9,053 nt of DNA, taken from the NCBI GenBank assembly GCA_017529085.1, contig JAFXOC010000646.1, forward strand, positions 1-9,053, in the 5' to 3' direction. Below, piece after piece: positions 1 through 6,589 of this stretch (position 1 is the first letter of the stretch; every line of letters begins with the position of its first letter). Under the pieces are notes generated by a model. That model saw only the letters and a program-made list of their open reading frames with translations, was not told where the DNA came from and did no database searches. Made by a program: the position numbers and the translations under genes. Source of the DNA: Selenomonadaceae bacterium (GTDB taxonomy: Bacteria; Bacillota; Negativicutes; Selenomonadales; Selenomonadaceae).

Positions 1-249
1 AACAGGGAAAGCGGTTACGGCAGGTTTGACATAGCTATTTTCCCGGAGGACAAAAACAAAAACGGCGTTATCATGGAATTTAAAGTCGCCGAAAATGAAA
101 CCAACCTTTCTCAAACAGCGGAAGTCGCTCTTAGTCAAATCGAGGATATGGAATATATAACGGAATTTAAGAATAGAGGTATCGACAACGTGTGGAAGTA
201 CGGCATAGCGTTCTGCGGCAAAAAATGTGAGATCGCAACGGCTAATGCG
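1..249 (+). repeat. Direct repeat, left unit (partner at 1694-1942)
   Basis: Base-by-base comparison with 1694-1942 gives 230 of 249 identical positions with no gaps, at an offset of 1693. Similarity stops abruptly at the stop codon of the left copy (GCG TAG against GCT GGG). The left boundary is the window edge, so the true repeat is longer and presumably covers the whole gene. Confidence 0.9.
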
Positions 250-252
250 TAG
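1..252 (+). CDS. C-terminal end of an AAA-ATPase-like / PD-(D/E)XK nuclease protein (5' part outside window)
   Basis: Frame 1 is open from the first base to a TAG at 250-252 and gives 83 residues. They match residues 477-559 of the complete gene that follows, with seven amino-acid differences (T/A, N/D, V/I, E/D, A/T, E/A, A/V). The segment holds the nuclease core: the RFD aspartate (residue 10 of the visible part) and the EFK pair (residues 26-28), the expected D...ExK arrangement of the PD-(D/E)XK fold. Of 19 base differences from the second copy most are silent, so the reading frame looks selected and not decayed. Whether the rest of the gene is intact cannot be seen; it could be a full paralogue or a remnant left by duplication. 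The family (AAA-ATPase-like N-terminus plus DUF1703-type nuclease) is common in gut and rumen bacteria, often in several copies, and has no established cellular role. Confidence 0.85.
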   Translation, partial: NRESGYGRFDIAIFPEDKNKNGVIMEFKVAENETNLSQTAEVALSQIEDMEYITEFKNRGIDNVWKYGIAFCGKKCEIATANA

Positions 253-256
253 GGGG
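251..256 (+). promoter_or_regulatory. Ribosome binding site of the second ATPase/nuclease copy
   Basis: AGGGGG lies 9 nt before the ATG at 266 and overlaps the TAG of the upstream copy. It supports the 266 start over the GTG at 227 and implies the two copies are translated from one message, with termination at 252 next to re-initiation. Confidence 0.6.
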
Positions 257-265
257 CGCATAAAA

Positions 266-1996
266 ATGAAACAGCATTATATAATGCCTGTCGGCGTAGA
301 TGATTTTAGGAAAGTGCGTGAAGAATATTATTATGTGGATAAGACGGATTTTATAAAATCTCTTATAGACGCTCACAGTCAAGCGACTCTTATTACAAGA
401 CCGAGGCGTTTCGGAAAAACGCTCGCCTTAAGTATGCTTTATTATTTTTTTTCGATGGAAAACGCAAAGGAAAATCGCGCTCTTTTTGATGGCACCGCTA
501 TCGAAAAAGCCGGCGAAAAATATATGGCTTTTCAGGGAAGTAAACCTACCGTGTTTATAAGCTTAAAGGATATTAAACAGGCAAAGTATACAAGTATGGT
601 AAAACAGTTTAAATCCCTTATGGAAGATACGTATCGTTCTCATAAATACCTACTGGAAAGTGAATGTTTGGATAACTCCGAAAAAGATTATTTTAATTCT
701 ATAATAAATCATCAGCTTGATGATGAAAATCTTCAGCTATCGCTAAAAAAGCTGACGACTTGGCTTCATCGCTACCATAAAGAGCCCGCTCTCGTGCTTA
801 TCGACGAATATGACGCGCCGATACAATACGCCTTTGAATATGGTTATTACGACGACGCTATTATTTTTATGCGAAACTATTTAAGTTCCGTGCTAAAGAC
901 AAACCCCGATTTAGATTTTGCAGTACTGACAGGCGTGCTTAGAATAGCGAAAGAGAGTATTTTCAGCTCGCTTAACAATCTGGAAGTCGCCAGCGTTATG
1001 TCCGGCAGGTATCAAACTGTTATGGGCTTTGACGATAATGAAATTCGGCAAATTACGGCGGATTTTCATTGTCCCGAAAAACTTGCGGAGATAAAAAAAT
1101 GGTACGACGGCTACAATTTTTCGGGAACAAATATCTATAATCCTTGGTCGGTAATAAATTATATATTGCATAGTTGCGAACCATCTATTTATTGGCTGAA
1201 TACTTCAGGCAACAGCATTATAAAAGAATTGCTGAAAAGAACAGATAAAAAGCAAACACAAGAATTGCGCGCTCTCTTACAAGGCGGCTCTGTCAACGCA
1301 AAAGTCGACGAAGGCGTTATCTATTCGGATATTTACAAAAACCGCAACGCGCTATATACCATGCTGCTCACCACAGGCTATCTTACGCCGGTGACTAAGC
1401 CCGTAATGCGCGGCTTTATGCTTTCGGCGGTTTTGCGCATACCTAATCTGGAAATTTCCTCGGTTTACGCAACGGAAATAGTTGAACGCATTGAAGCCAT
1501 GGAAGGTAATCCCGATCTCTTAAACCTGTTGGAAGATTTGCTTTTCGGTAACGCTGAAGGCTTCTCCGAAGGATTAAACGATTATCTTTTAGCTTTAACC
1601 AGCTACTATGACACAGCTAACAAGGAAAGTTTCTATCACGGCTTTGTTTTGGGGCTGACAGCTACTTTAATGCCTGAGTACAAAGTTCTCTCCAACAGAG
1701 AAAGCGGTTACGGCAGGTTTGACATAGCTATTTTCCCGGAGGACAAAAACAAAAACGGCGTTATCATGGAATTTAAAGTCGCCGAAAACGAAGCCGATCT
1801 TTCCCAAACAGCGGAAATCGCTCTTAGCCAAATAGACGATATGGAGTATATAACGGAATTTAAGAATAGAGGTATCGACAACGTGTGGAAGTACGGCATA
1901 ACGTTCTGCGGCAAGAAATGCGCGATTGCGACGGTTAATGCTGGGTTTACGGGAAAATACAGTAAAGGAAAATATTTTACAGGAGAACATCAATGA
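266..1996 (+). CDS. AAA-ATPase-like protein with C-terminal PD-(D/E)XK nuclease domain
   Basis: A 576-residue protein of the two-domain AAA-ATPase-like (PF09820-type) plus PD-(D/E)XK (PF08011-type) family; its biological function is not established. Visible motifs: the N-terminal family signature VDDFRKVREEYYYVDKT (11-27), a Walker A-like loop TRPRRFGKT (44-52), Walker B LVLIDEYDAP (176-185), the TGVLRIAKESIFS stretch (222-234), WYDGYNF (279-285) and YNPWSV (291-296). The C-terminal nuclease core has D486 in RFD and E502/K504 in MEFK. The ATG at 266 is chosen because AGGGGG (251-256) sits 9 nt upstream and the protein then begins like its relatives; an in-frame GTG at 227 lies inside the preceding gene and is unlikely. 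The last 17 residues (GFTGKYSKGKYFTGEHQ) have no counterpart in the upstream copy, which stops just before them. The stop overlaps the mfd start (ATGA). The gene looks more AT-rich than mfd, which would fit acquisition, but this was not measured. Confidence 0.9.
   Translation: MKQHYIMPVGVDDFRKVREEYYYVDKTDFIKSLIDAHSQATLITRPRRFGKTLALSMLYYFFSMENAKENRALFDGTAIEKAGEKYMAFQGSKPTVFISLKDIKQAKYTSMVKQFKSLMEDTYRSHKYLLESECLDNSEKDYFNSIINHQLDDENLQLSLKKLTTWLHRYHKEPALVLIDEYDAPIQYAFEYGYYDDAIIFMRNYLSSVLKTNPDLDFAVLTGVLRIAKESIFSSLNNLEVASVMSGRYQTVMGFDDNEIRQITADFHCPEKLAEIKKWYDGYNFSGTNIYNPWSVINYILHSCEPSIYWLNTSGNSIIKELLKRTDKKQTQELRALLQGGSVNAKVDEGVIYSDIYKNRNALYTMLLTTGYLTPVTKPVMRGFMLSAVLRIPNLEISSVYATEIVERIEAMEGNPDLLNLLEDLLFGNAEGFSEGLNDYLLALTSYYDTANKESFYHGFVLGLTATLMPEYKVLSNRESGYGRFDIAIFPEDKNKNGVIMEFKVAENEADLSQTAEIALSQIDDMEYITEFKNRGIDNVWKYGITFCGKKCAIATVNAGFTGKYSKGKYFTGEHQ
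1694..1942 (+). repeat. Direct repeat, right unit (partner at 1-249)
   Basis: This is the 3' end of the complete ATPase/nuclease gene and matches 1-249 without gaps (19 mismatches). Two blocks are perfectly identical: 1700-1788 against 7-95 (89 nt) and 1847-1900 against 154-207 (54 nt). The differences cluster between and after these blocks. Confidence 0.9.
1981..1985 (+). promoter_or_regulatory. Ribosome binding site of mfd, inside the upstream gene
   Basis: AGGAG sits 7 nt before the mfd ATG at 1993 and lies within the coding tail of the ATPase/nuclease gene. With the ATGA overlap this is a standard arrangement for coupled translation. Confidence 0.7.
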
Positions 1997-4900
1997 AAAC
2001 ACTATTTGAAGGAATTATGAAATCGCCTTCAATGAAAAAAATAACGGCTCTTTCGGAACATCAAGGTCAGACGCTTGTTTACGACGTATCCGATTCCGCT
2101 AAACGCGTCGCCGCCGCCGCTTTGTATAACGAATCGCCTCGGGCTTTTTTGATAGTGTCTTCGTCTTACGATAACGTGAAAGCTTGGACGGGAGCGTTGA
2201 AATCGCTGTTGCCGGAAGTGGGGGTATATGAACTGCCGGAGCTTGCTTCGTTTGACGTTGAGGGCGCAAATAAGAGCATGGAACGCGAAGAGCGTCGAAT
2301 GGATATCTTGGGACGGTTGGCGTTGGGCGAGCCTATTATCGTTTTGTCAACGGTTTATGCGGCGGCGCAAAAAAGCATGACAAGACGGGATTTTGAGGCG
2401 GCAAGTTTGACCGTTGAGGTGGGCGACGTTATGCCCAGAGTGGATTTTTTGAAGAAACTTTCGTCGTTAGGCTATGAAAGAACTACGGAAGTCGAACGTA
2501 CGGGAGAATTTTCAAGCAGGGGCGGCATTGTGGATATTTTTCCGATAAACGCCACCACGCCTTACCGTATCGAATTTTTCGACGATGAAGTTGATACGAT
2601 ACGAAGTTTTGATATATTTACCAAGCGTTCCACGGGAAACAGAAACAGGTTTTCGATTTTGCCTTTGGCGGCAAGTTTGGAAACTAAAGGCGCGGGGATA
2701 ACTTCGTTTTTAAACGCCGACTCAACCGTGATATTTGAAGACCCGCTCAGACTACAGAGCGAACTTAAAAATATAGCGAAGGAAAACAAGGAAATAAAGA
2801 AAAAGTTGCTTGATTGGGACGGAATCATGGAAGAATGCGGCAAAAAAAGCGTGTTCTTCTTTACCATGCTCTTGCAACAAGTTCACGGCGCGACCTTAAC
2901 GGAAACGCTGCGGTTTTCTGCGCCTTCGATGACGGCGTTTCGTTCTCAGACGGATTTTTTGGCGAACGAATTAACCAGATATATAGGCGAAAAAAAAGAA
3001 GTTTTGTTGCTGCTTTCAACCGACGAAAAAGCTGCCGCATTAAGAGAAACTCTCGCTAAACGTCGCATACCTTCCGCTGTGATAAAAGACGGGGAGCCGT
3101 TAAGCCAAAAAAGAGTTTCCCTTATGGCGGGACACCTTTCGGGCGGATTTAGCGCAAACGATTCCTCTCTTGTGGTCATAACGGAGCTTGATATTTTCGG
3201 GCGTGAACAGAAACGCGCCGTGAAACGCAGCGAAAACGAGGCGAAAATTTCCCACTTTACCGAAATTAAAGTCGGAGATTACGTTGTTCACGATACGCAT
3301 GGCATCGGCAAATATTTGGGAGTCGAAACCATAGAGATCGGCGGTATTCATAAGGATTATCTTCACATAAAATACGCAGGCGACGATAAACTTTTTGTGC
3401 CTACCGATCAGGTTAATCTTCTGTCAAAATACATAGGCGGCGAAGGCGCGCCGCCCAAACTTCACAAGATGAGCAGCGCCGAATGGAAAAAGGCGAAATC
3501 GAAAGCTAAGGCGGCGGTTGAAGACATTGCCGACGAACTTATCGAGATTTATTCAAAACGCAAACTTGCCAAGGGCTACGCCTTTTCAAAGGACGACAAT
3601 CTGCAACAGGAATTTGAGGACGCTTTCCCTTACGAGGAAACGGAGGATCAGTTAAGAGCCGCCGAAGAGATAAAGCGGGACATGGAAAAAGAAAAGCCTA
3701 TGGAACGCTTGCTTTGCGGAGATGTCGGATTCGGTAAAACGGAAGTTGCCATGCGGGCGGCGTTTAAAGCCGCCATGGACGGAAAACAAGTGGCGGTGCT
3801 CGCGCCTACCACGGTTTTGGCGCAACAACATTATCAAACTTTCAGCGCAAGGTTTATGGATTTTCCGCCTAAAGTGGATGTTGTTTGCAGGTTTAGGACA
3901 GCTAAAGAGCAAAAGGCGACTTTGGAAAAAGTCGCGGCGGGCGAAGTCGATATTCTAATCGGCACTCACGCCATTTTAAATCAGAGAAAAGTGCAGTTTA
4001 TGAATTTGGGACTCTTGATAGTGGACGAGGAACAGCGATTTGGCGTAAAGCAGAAGGAGAAAATAAAGCGCATAGCGGAGGGCGTGGATGTGCTTACCTT
4101 AAGCGCCACTCCCATTCCTAGGACGCTTCACATGTCGCTTGTCGGCGCAAGAGATATGAGCGTAATCGAAACCGCGCCGCCCGACAGATTTCCCGTGCAA
4201 ACTTATGTTGCGGAAGACAGCGACAGTTTGTTGTCTTCCGCCATTCGTCGCGAGTTAAAAAGGGGCGGACAGATTTACTTCGTGTATAACAGGGTTGAAA
4301 CCATTGACAGAATGCGCGACCGTTTGCAGAAAATCGCTCCCGAAGCGAGAATTATGACGGCGCATGGGCAAATGCCGGAAGAAATGCTTGAATCCGTCAT
4401 GATGGACTTCTTTGAAGGTCGCTATGATATACTTTTGGCGACAACCATTATAGAAAACGGTTTGGACGTGGCTAACGCCAACACGATTATAATTTACGAC
4501 GCGGATAAATTCGGACTCTCGCAGCTTTATCAAATGCGCGGCAGAGTCGGTAGAAGTCATCACCTCGCCTTCGCTTATTTCTTATACAGGCGCGATAAGG
4601 TGCTTTCGGAAACGGCAGAAAAGCGTTTGCAGACCATGAAGGAGTTTGCGGAACTAGGAGCCGGATTTAAAATCGCCATGCGCGATTTGGAGATACGAGG
4701 CGCGGGAAATCTTTTAGGTTCGGCACAGCACGGGCATATTGAAAGCGTCGGTTTCCAGATGTATTCAAAAATGCTGGAAGAAGCTGTGGAAGAGAGACGC
4801 GGCAACATGAAGAAAGAGGAAGAGCCGGAGCCTATCGTGGATATTGCGGCGGATGCTTATATCGAAGGCGAATACATAGAAAGCGCCATGCACAAACTTG

Positions 4901-5298
4901 AGATTTATCGCCGCATAGCCGCCATCAGAAAGAACGAGGAAATTCCTTCCATCATAGACGAGCTTGTAGACCGTTTCGGCGAGCCTACAAAGCCCGTTAT
5001 GAATTTGCTTTCCGTCGCCAGAATAAAAAATTACGCCAGAAATATCGGCGTAACGACCATTAAAGAACAAAAAGACAAGTTGACCCTGGTATTAAAACCA
5101 AATCCCAACCTTTCCCCGAAAGGCGTGCAGATGGTTGAATCCACCTTTAAAAACAGCGTTCGCATGATACCGAATATGAACCGCATGGAATTTCGCTTAA
5201 TGCCTAGGTATAAGCAAAATATCGTCGGGTTTGTCACAAGGCTTATGATGATGCTTGCAGGCGATACGGAAGCGTTTATGAAGAAAAGGGGCGCATGA
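1993..5298 (+). CDS. mfd: Transcription-repair coupling factor Mfd
   Basis: A 1101-residue superfamily 2 DNA translocase that removes RNA polymerase stalled at lesions and recruits the UvrA-based excision machinery. Order of parts: a UvrB-like N-terminal module (about 20-230, including FSSRGGIVDIFP) with a degenerate nucleotide loop, as usual for Mfd; the RNA-polymerase-interacting domain (about 422-490, starting FTEIKVGDYVVHDTHGIGKYLG); the motor with Walker A GDVGFGKT (576-583), DEEQ box (678-681), SATPIPRTLH, and the arginine-finger motif QMRGRVGRS (847-855); the TRG relay region RDLEIRGAGNLLG (897-909); and a C-terminal regulatory domain from about 950. The length is slightly below the E. 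coli and Bacillus proteins (about 1150-1180), with nothing missing. The ATG at 1993 has an AGGAG 7 nt upstream and overlaps the previous stop. The gene runs directly into the methylase gene (TGATG junction), so the two are very probably co-transcribed. No mfd-specific promoter was recognised. Confidence 0.97.
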   Translation: MKTLFEGIMKSPSMKKITALSEHQGQTLVYDVSDSAKRVAAAALYNESPRAFLIVSSSYDNVKAWTGALKSLLPEVGVYELPELASFDVEGANKSMEREERRMDILGRLALGEPIIVLSTVYAAAQKSMTRRDFEAASLTVEVGDVMPRVDFLKKLSSLGYERTTEVERTGEFSSRGGIVDIFPINATTPYRIEFFDDEVDTIRSFDIFTKRSTGNRNRFSILPLAASLETKGAGITSFLNADSTVIFEDPLRLQSELKNIAKENKEIKKKLLDWDGIMEECGKKSVFFFTMLLQQVHGATLTETLRFSAPSMTAFRSQTDFLANELTRYIGEKKEVLLLLSTDEKAAALRETLAKRRIPSAVIKDGEPLSQKRVSLMAGHLSGGFSANDSSLVVITELDIFGREQKRAVKRSENEAKISHFTEIKVGDYVVHDTHGIGKYLGVETIEIGGIHKDYLHIKYAGDDKLFVPTDQVNLLSKYIGGEGAPPKLHKMSSAEWKKAKSKAKAAVEDIADELIEIYSKRKLAKGYAFSKDDNLQQEFEDAFPYEETEDQLRAAEEIKRDMEKEKPMERLLCGDVGFGKTEVAMRAAFKAAMDGKQVAVLAPTTVLAQQHYQTFSARFMDFPPKVDVVCRFRTAKEQKATLEKVAAGEVDILIGTHAILNQRKVQFMNLGLLIVDEEQRFGVKQKEKIKRIAEGVDVLTLSATPIPRTLHMSLVGARDMSVIETAPPDRFPVQTYVAEDSDSLLSSAIRRELKRGGQIYFVYNRVETIDRMRDRLQKIAPEARIMTAHGQMPEEMLESVMMDFFEGRYDILLATTIIENGLDVANANTIIIYDADKFGLSQLYQMRGRVGRSHHLAFAYFLYRRDKVLSETAEKRLQTMKEFAELGAGFKIAMRDLEIRGAGNLLGSAQHGHIESVGFQMYSKMLEEAVEERRGNMKKEEEPEPIVDIAADAYIEGEYIESAMHKLEIYRRIAAIRKNEEIPSIIDELVDRFGEPTKPVMNLLSVARIKNYARNIGVTTIKEQKDKLTLVLKPNPNLSPKGVQMVESTFKNSVRMIPNMNRMEFRLMPRYKQNIVGFVTRLMMMLAGDTEAFMKKRGA

Positions 5299-5963
5299 TG
5301 AAAATAGATGTAGCGGGCTTAGGTCCTGCGGATATTTCATTTATAACTAAGGGAGTATTTGATAAACTGCGCAAACACAAGCGCCCCATCTTGCGGACAA
5401 AAATTCATCCCGCCGCGGCTGAACTTGAACAATACGGAATATTTGCCGAATCATACGATGATTTTTATGATGCGGCAACGGATTTTGATTCGCTGTATGA
5501 AAAAATCGCCAAGAACTTAATCGAGCGGGCGAAGACGGAGGACGTTCTTTACTGTGTGCCGGGAAGCCCCTTGGTTGCGGAAAAAACAGTTTCTCTTTTG
5601 CGGGAATTTGCGAATGAGGCTAAGGTTGAACTTACAATCCACCCTGCATTAAGTTTTTTGGATTTACTCTATGAAAGAGCGTGCATAGACCCTATTTTGG
5701 GGCTTGCGATAATAGATGCGGCGGATGAGGAAAAATTCTCTGCCGTAAAAGATTTTTCGCTTGTTTTAACCCAAGTTTACAATCAAAAAATAGCCTCCGA
5801 TGTAAAACTTTCCCTTATGGAACACTTAGATGACGAATATGAAATTTTTTATGCCTATCATTTAGGACTTCCGGAGGAAGAAATTCGTTTCGTCAAACTT
5901 TACGAACTTGACCGAATTAAAAAATTCGATTATCTTACGAGTCTTTATGTAAAAAGACAATAA
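5298..5963 (+). CDS. YabN/MazG-family protein reduced to the tetrapyrrole methylase domain
   Basis: A 221-residue protein matching the N-terminal SAM-dependent (tetrapyrrole) methylase-like domain of Bacillus YabN-type MazG proteins. Visible motifs: GLGPAD (7-12), LYCVPGSPLVAEKTV (84-98), LSFLDLLYERACIDP (118-132), LTQVYNQKIASDVKLSLME (157-175) and the closing LYELDRI...DYLTSLYV (201-218). The protein ends four residues after that domain-closing motif, where family members normally continue for some 250 residues into the MazG nucleoside-triphosphate pyrophosphohydrolase domain. The following DNA gives only nine codons before the next in-frame stop and no MazG motif in other frames. Two adjacent ATGs (5295, 5298) are possible; 5298 is preferred because AGGGG (5287-5291) is then 6 nt away and not 3, which makes a 1-nt overlap with the mfd stop. 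The substrate is unknown. It lies in the classical place for this gene, between mfd and an HU gene. Confidence 0.85.
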   Translation: MKIDVAGLGPADISFITKGVFDKLRKHKRPILRTKIHPAAAELEQYGIFAESYDDFYDAATDFDSLYEKIAKNLIERAKTEDVLYCVPGSPLVAEKTVSLLREFANEAKVELTIHPALSFLDLLYERACIDPILGLAIIDAADEEKFSAVKDFSLVLTQVYNQKIASDVKLSLMEHLDDEYEIFYAYHLGLPEEEIRFVKLYELDRIKKFDYLTSLYVKRQ

Positions 5964-6029
5964 TTGGGAAAAAATCCCGTGCTTGCCTATTAAAAGGCGT
6001 ATGATTAGATATTTTTGCATGCGTAGGAA

Positions 6030-6068
6030 CAAATTTTTTCATGTTTTTTTAATTTTTTTTCAAAAAAA
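6030..6068 (+). promoter_or_regulatory. A/T-tract block upstream of the hup promoter (possible UP element)
   Basis: Phased runs of 6, 7 and 8 T followed by 7 A lie immediately upstream of the -35 box at 6071. Such tracts can bend DNA and contact the RNA polymerase alpha subunit. The sequence is seen; the UP-element role is inferred. The region does not follow a convincing hairpin, so it is not called a terminator. Confidence 0.4.
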
Positions 6069-6070
6069 CC

Positions 6071-6099
6071 TTGATATTTCTGAGGTTTTGTGTTAAATT
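6071..6099 (+). promoter_or_regulatory. Sigma-A/sigma-70 type promoter of hup
   Basis: TTGATA (6071-6076) and TAAATT (6094-6099) are separated by 17 nt, with a TG at 6091-6092 that makes an extended -10. Transcription would begin near 6106, giving a leader of roughly 57 nt before the TTG start of hup. It is the best promoter match I can find in the window and explains how hup can be expressed far more strongly than mfd. Confidence 0.65.
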
Positions 6100-6109
6100 C
6101 CTTCAAGAA

Positions 6110-6124
6110 AGCGTTATAAACGCT
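6110..6124 (+). promoter_or_regulatory. Small perfect inverted repeat in the hup leader
   Basis: AGCGTT-ATA-AACGCT: a 6-bp perfect stem with a 3-nt loop, placed about 5 to 19 nt after the predicted transcription start. It could protect the 5' end of the mRNA as a hairpin, or be an operator for a dimeric repressor just downstream of the promoter. Neither role can be told from sequence alone. Confidence 0.4.
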
Positions 6125-6147
6125 AAAGAACTTATAAAATTATTATT

Positions 6148-6154
6148 AAGGAGG
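6148..6154 (+). promoter_or_regulatory. Strong ribosome binding site that fixes the TTG start of hup
   Basis: AAGGAGG, a full anti-16S match, lies 8 nt before the TTG at 6163. There is no nearby upstream ATG in frame, and the protein from this TTG begins exactly like other HU proteins (MNKTELV). Confidence 0.85.
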
Positions 6155-6162
6155 CTTTATCC

Positions 6163-6438
6163 TTGAACAAAACAGAACTCGTTGCAGCAATGGCGCAGCG
6201 CGCTTCCCTTACCAAGAAAGACACCGAAAAGGCTCTTAACGCATTTTTTGAGAGCGTCGAGCAAGCTCTTATCGAGGGCGACAGAATCCAACTCATTGGC
6301 TTTGGTACCTTTGAAGTTAAAGAACGCGCCGCTAGAAAGGGCAGAAACCCTCAGACGGGCGAAGAAATTGATATCCCCGCTTCCAAGACTCCTAGCTTCA
6401 AAGCAGGTAAGGCTTTAAAAGAAGCTGTAAACAGGTAA
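6163..6438 (+). CDS. hup: HU family DNA-binding protein
   Basis: A 91-residue histone-like protein, the usual HU length, that binds and bends DNA non-specifically as a dimer and compacts the nucleoid. Visible features: N-terminal helical dimerisation part MNKTELVAAMAQRASLTKK (1-19), the core GFGTFEVKERAARKGRNP (46-63) with the intercalating proline P63 at the tip of the DNA-embracing arm, and the C-terminal FKAGKALKEAVN (79-90). It starts at TTG (6163), supported by a full Shine-Dalgarno sequence. It has its own promoter and a strong terminator, so it is probably a monocistronic, highly expressed unit. A specialised IHF-type role is less likely, as the sequence follows the HU pattern. Confidence 0.97.
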   Translation: MNKTELVAAMAQRASLTKKDTEKALNAFFESVEQALIEGDRIQLIGFGTFEVKERAARKGRNPQTGEEIDIPASKTPSFKAGKALKEAVNR

Positions 6439-6445
6439 TTCCTTT

Positions 6446-6477
6446 AAAAAGGTTGGGCATAGACTCAACCTTTTTTT
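6446..6477 (+). terminator. Rho-independent terminator of hup
   Basis: The stem AAAAAGGTTG (6446-6455) pairs with CAACCTTTTT (6466-6475), extended inward by one G-U and one G-C pair, leaving the loop CATAGA. The T-run reaches 6477. It begins 7 nt after the hup stop. Confidence 0.9.
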
Positions 6478-6495
6478 GTGGAAATTACGGTACAT

Positions 6496-6542
6496 AAAAA
6501 CCCTTTAAGTGTCCTAACACACTTAAAGGGTTTTTTATTTTT
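6496..6542. terminator. Bidirectional terminator between convergent hup and lgt
   Basis: This is a perfect 17-bp stem, 6496-6512 pairing with 6519-6535, with the 6-nt loop CCTAAC. On the + strand the stem is followed by TTTTTTATTTTT; on the - strand it ends in TTTTTATGTA. It can therefore stop read-through from hup and, in the other direction, end the lpxD-lpxL-lgt message. Confidence 0.88.
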
Positions 6543-6552
6543 CTGCAATCTG

Positions 6553-6589
6553 AGAGAGTCCTACCGAAAAGTGCGAACTCTCTTTTTTT
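6553..6589 (+). terminator. Third hairpin with T-run, overlapping the lgt stop codon
   Basis: AGAGAGT (6553-6559) pairs with ACTCTCT (6577-6583) around a 17-nt loop, followed by T to 6589. The stem is shorter and the loop larger than in the other two hairpins. The T-run points rightward, so it looks like a back-up terminator for + strand transcripts; its last Ts are the complement of the lgt stop codon (6588-6590). Confidence 0.5.

Noticed and set aside
227..265. GTG at 227 as start of the second ATPase/nuclease gene
   Set aside because: It lies inside the coding end of the first copy and would add 13 residues with no family resemblance; ATG 266 has a ribosome binding site and the typical N-terminus.
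5966..5998. Two short hairpins (GGGA-AAAAA-TCCC and GCCT-ATTAAA-AGGC) as a terminator after the methylase gene
   Set aside because: The stems are only 4 bp and no T-run follows directly; too weak to call, so read-through from the mfd unit into hup remains possible.
6017..6022. GCATGC palindrome as an operator
   Set aside because: It is a single six-base palindrome with no flanking symmetry or repeat; expected by chance.
5964..6162. Remnant of the lost MazG domain or a small gene between the methylase gene and hup
   Set aside because: The frame after the stop closes within ten codons and no MazG-like motif appears in the other frames; the stretch is AT-rich promoter DNA.
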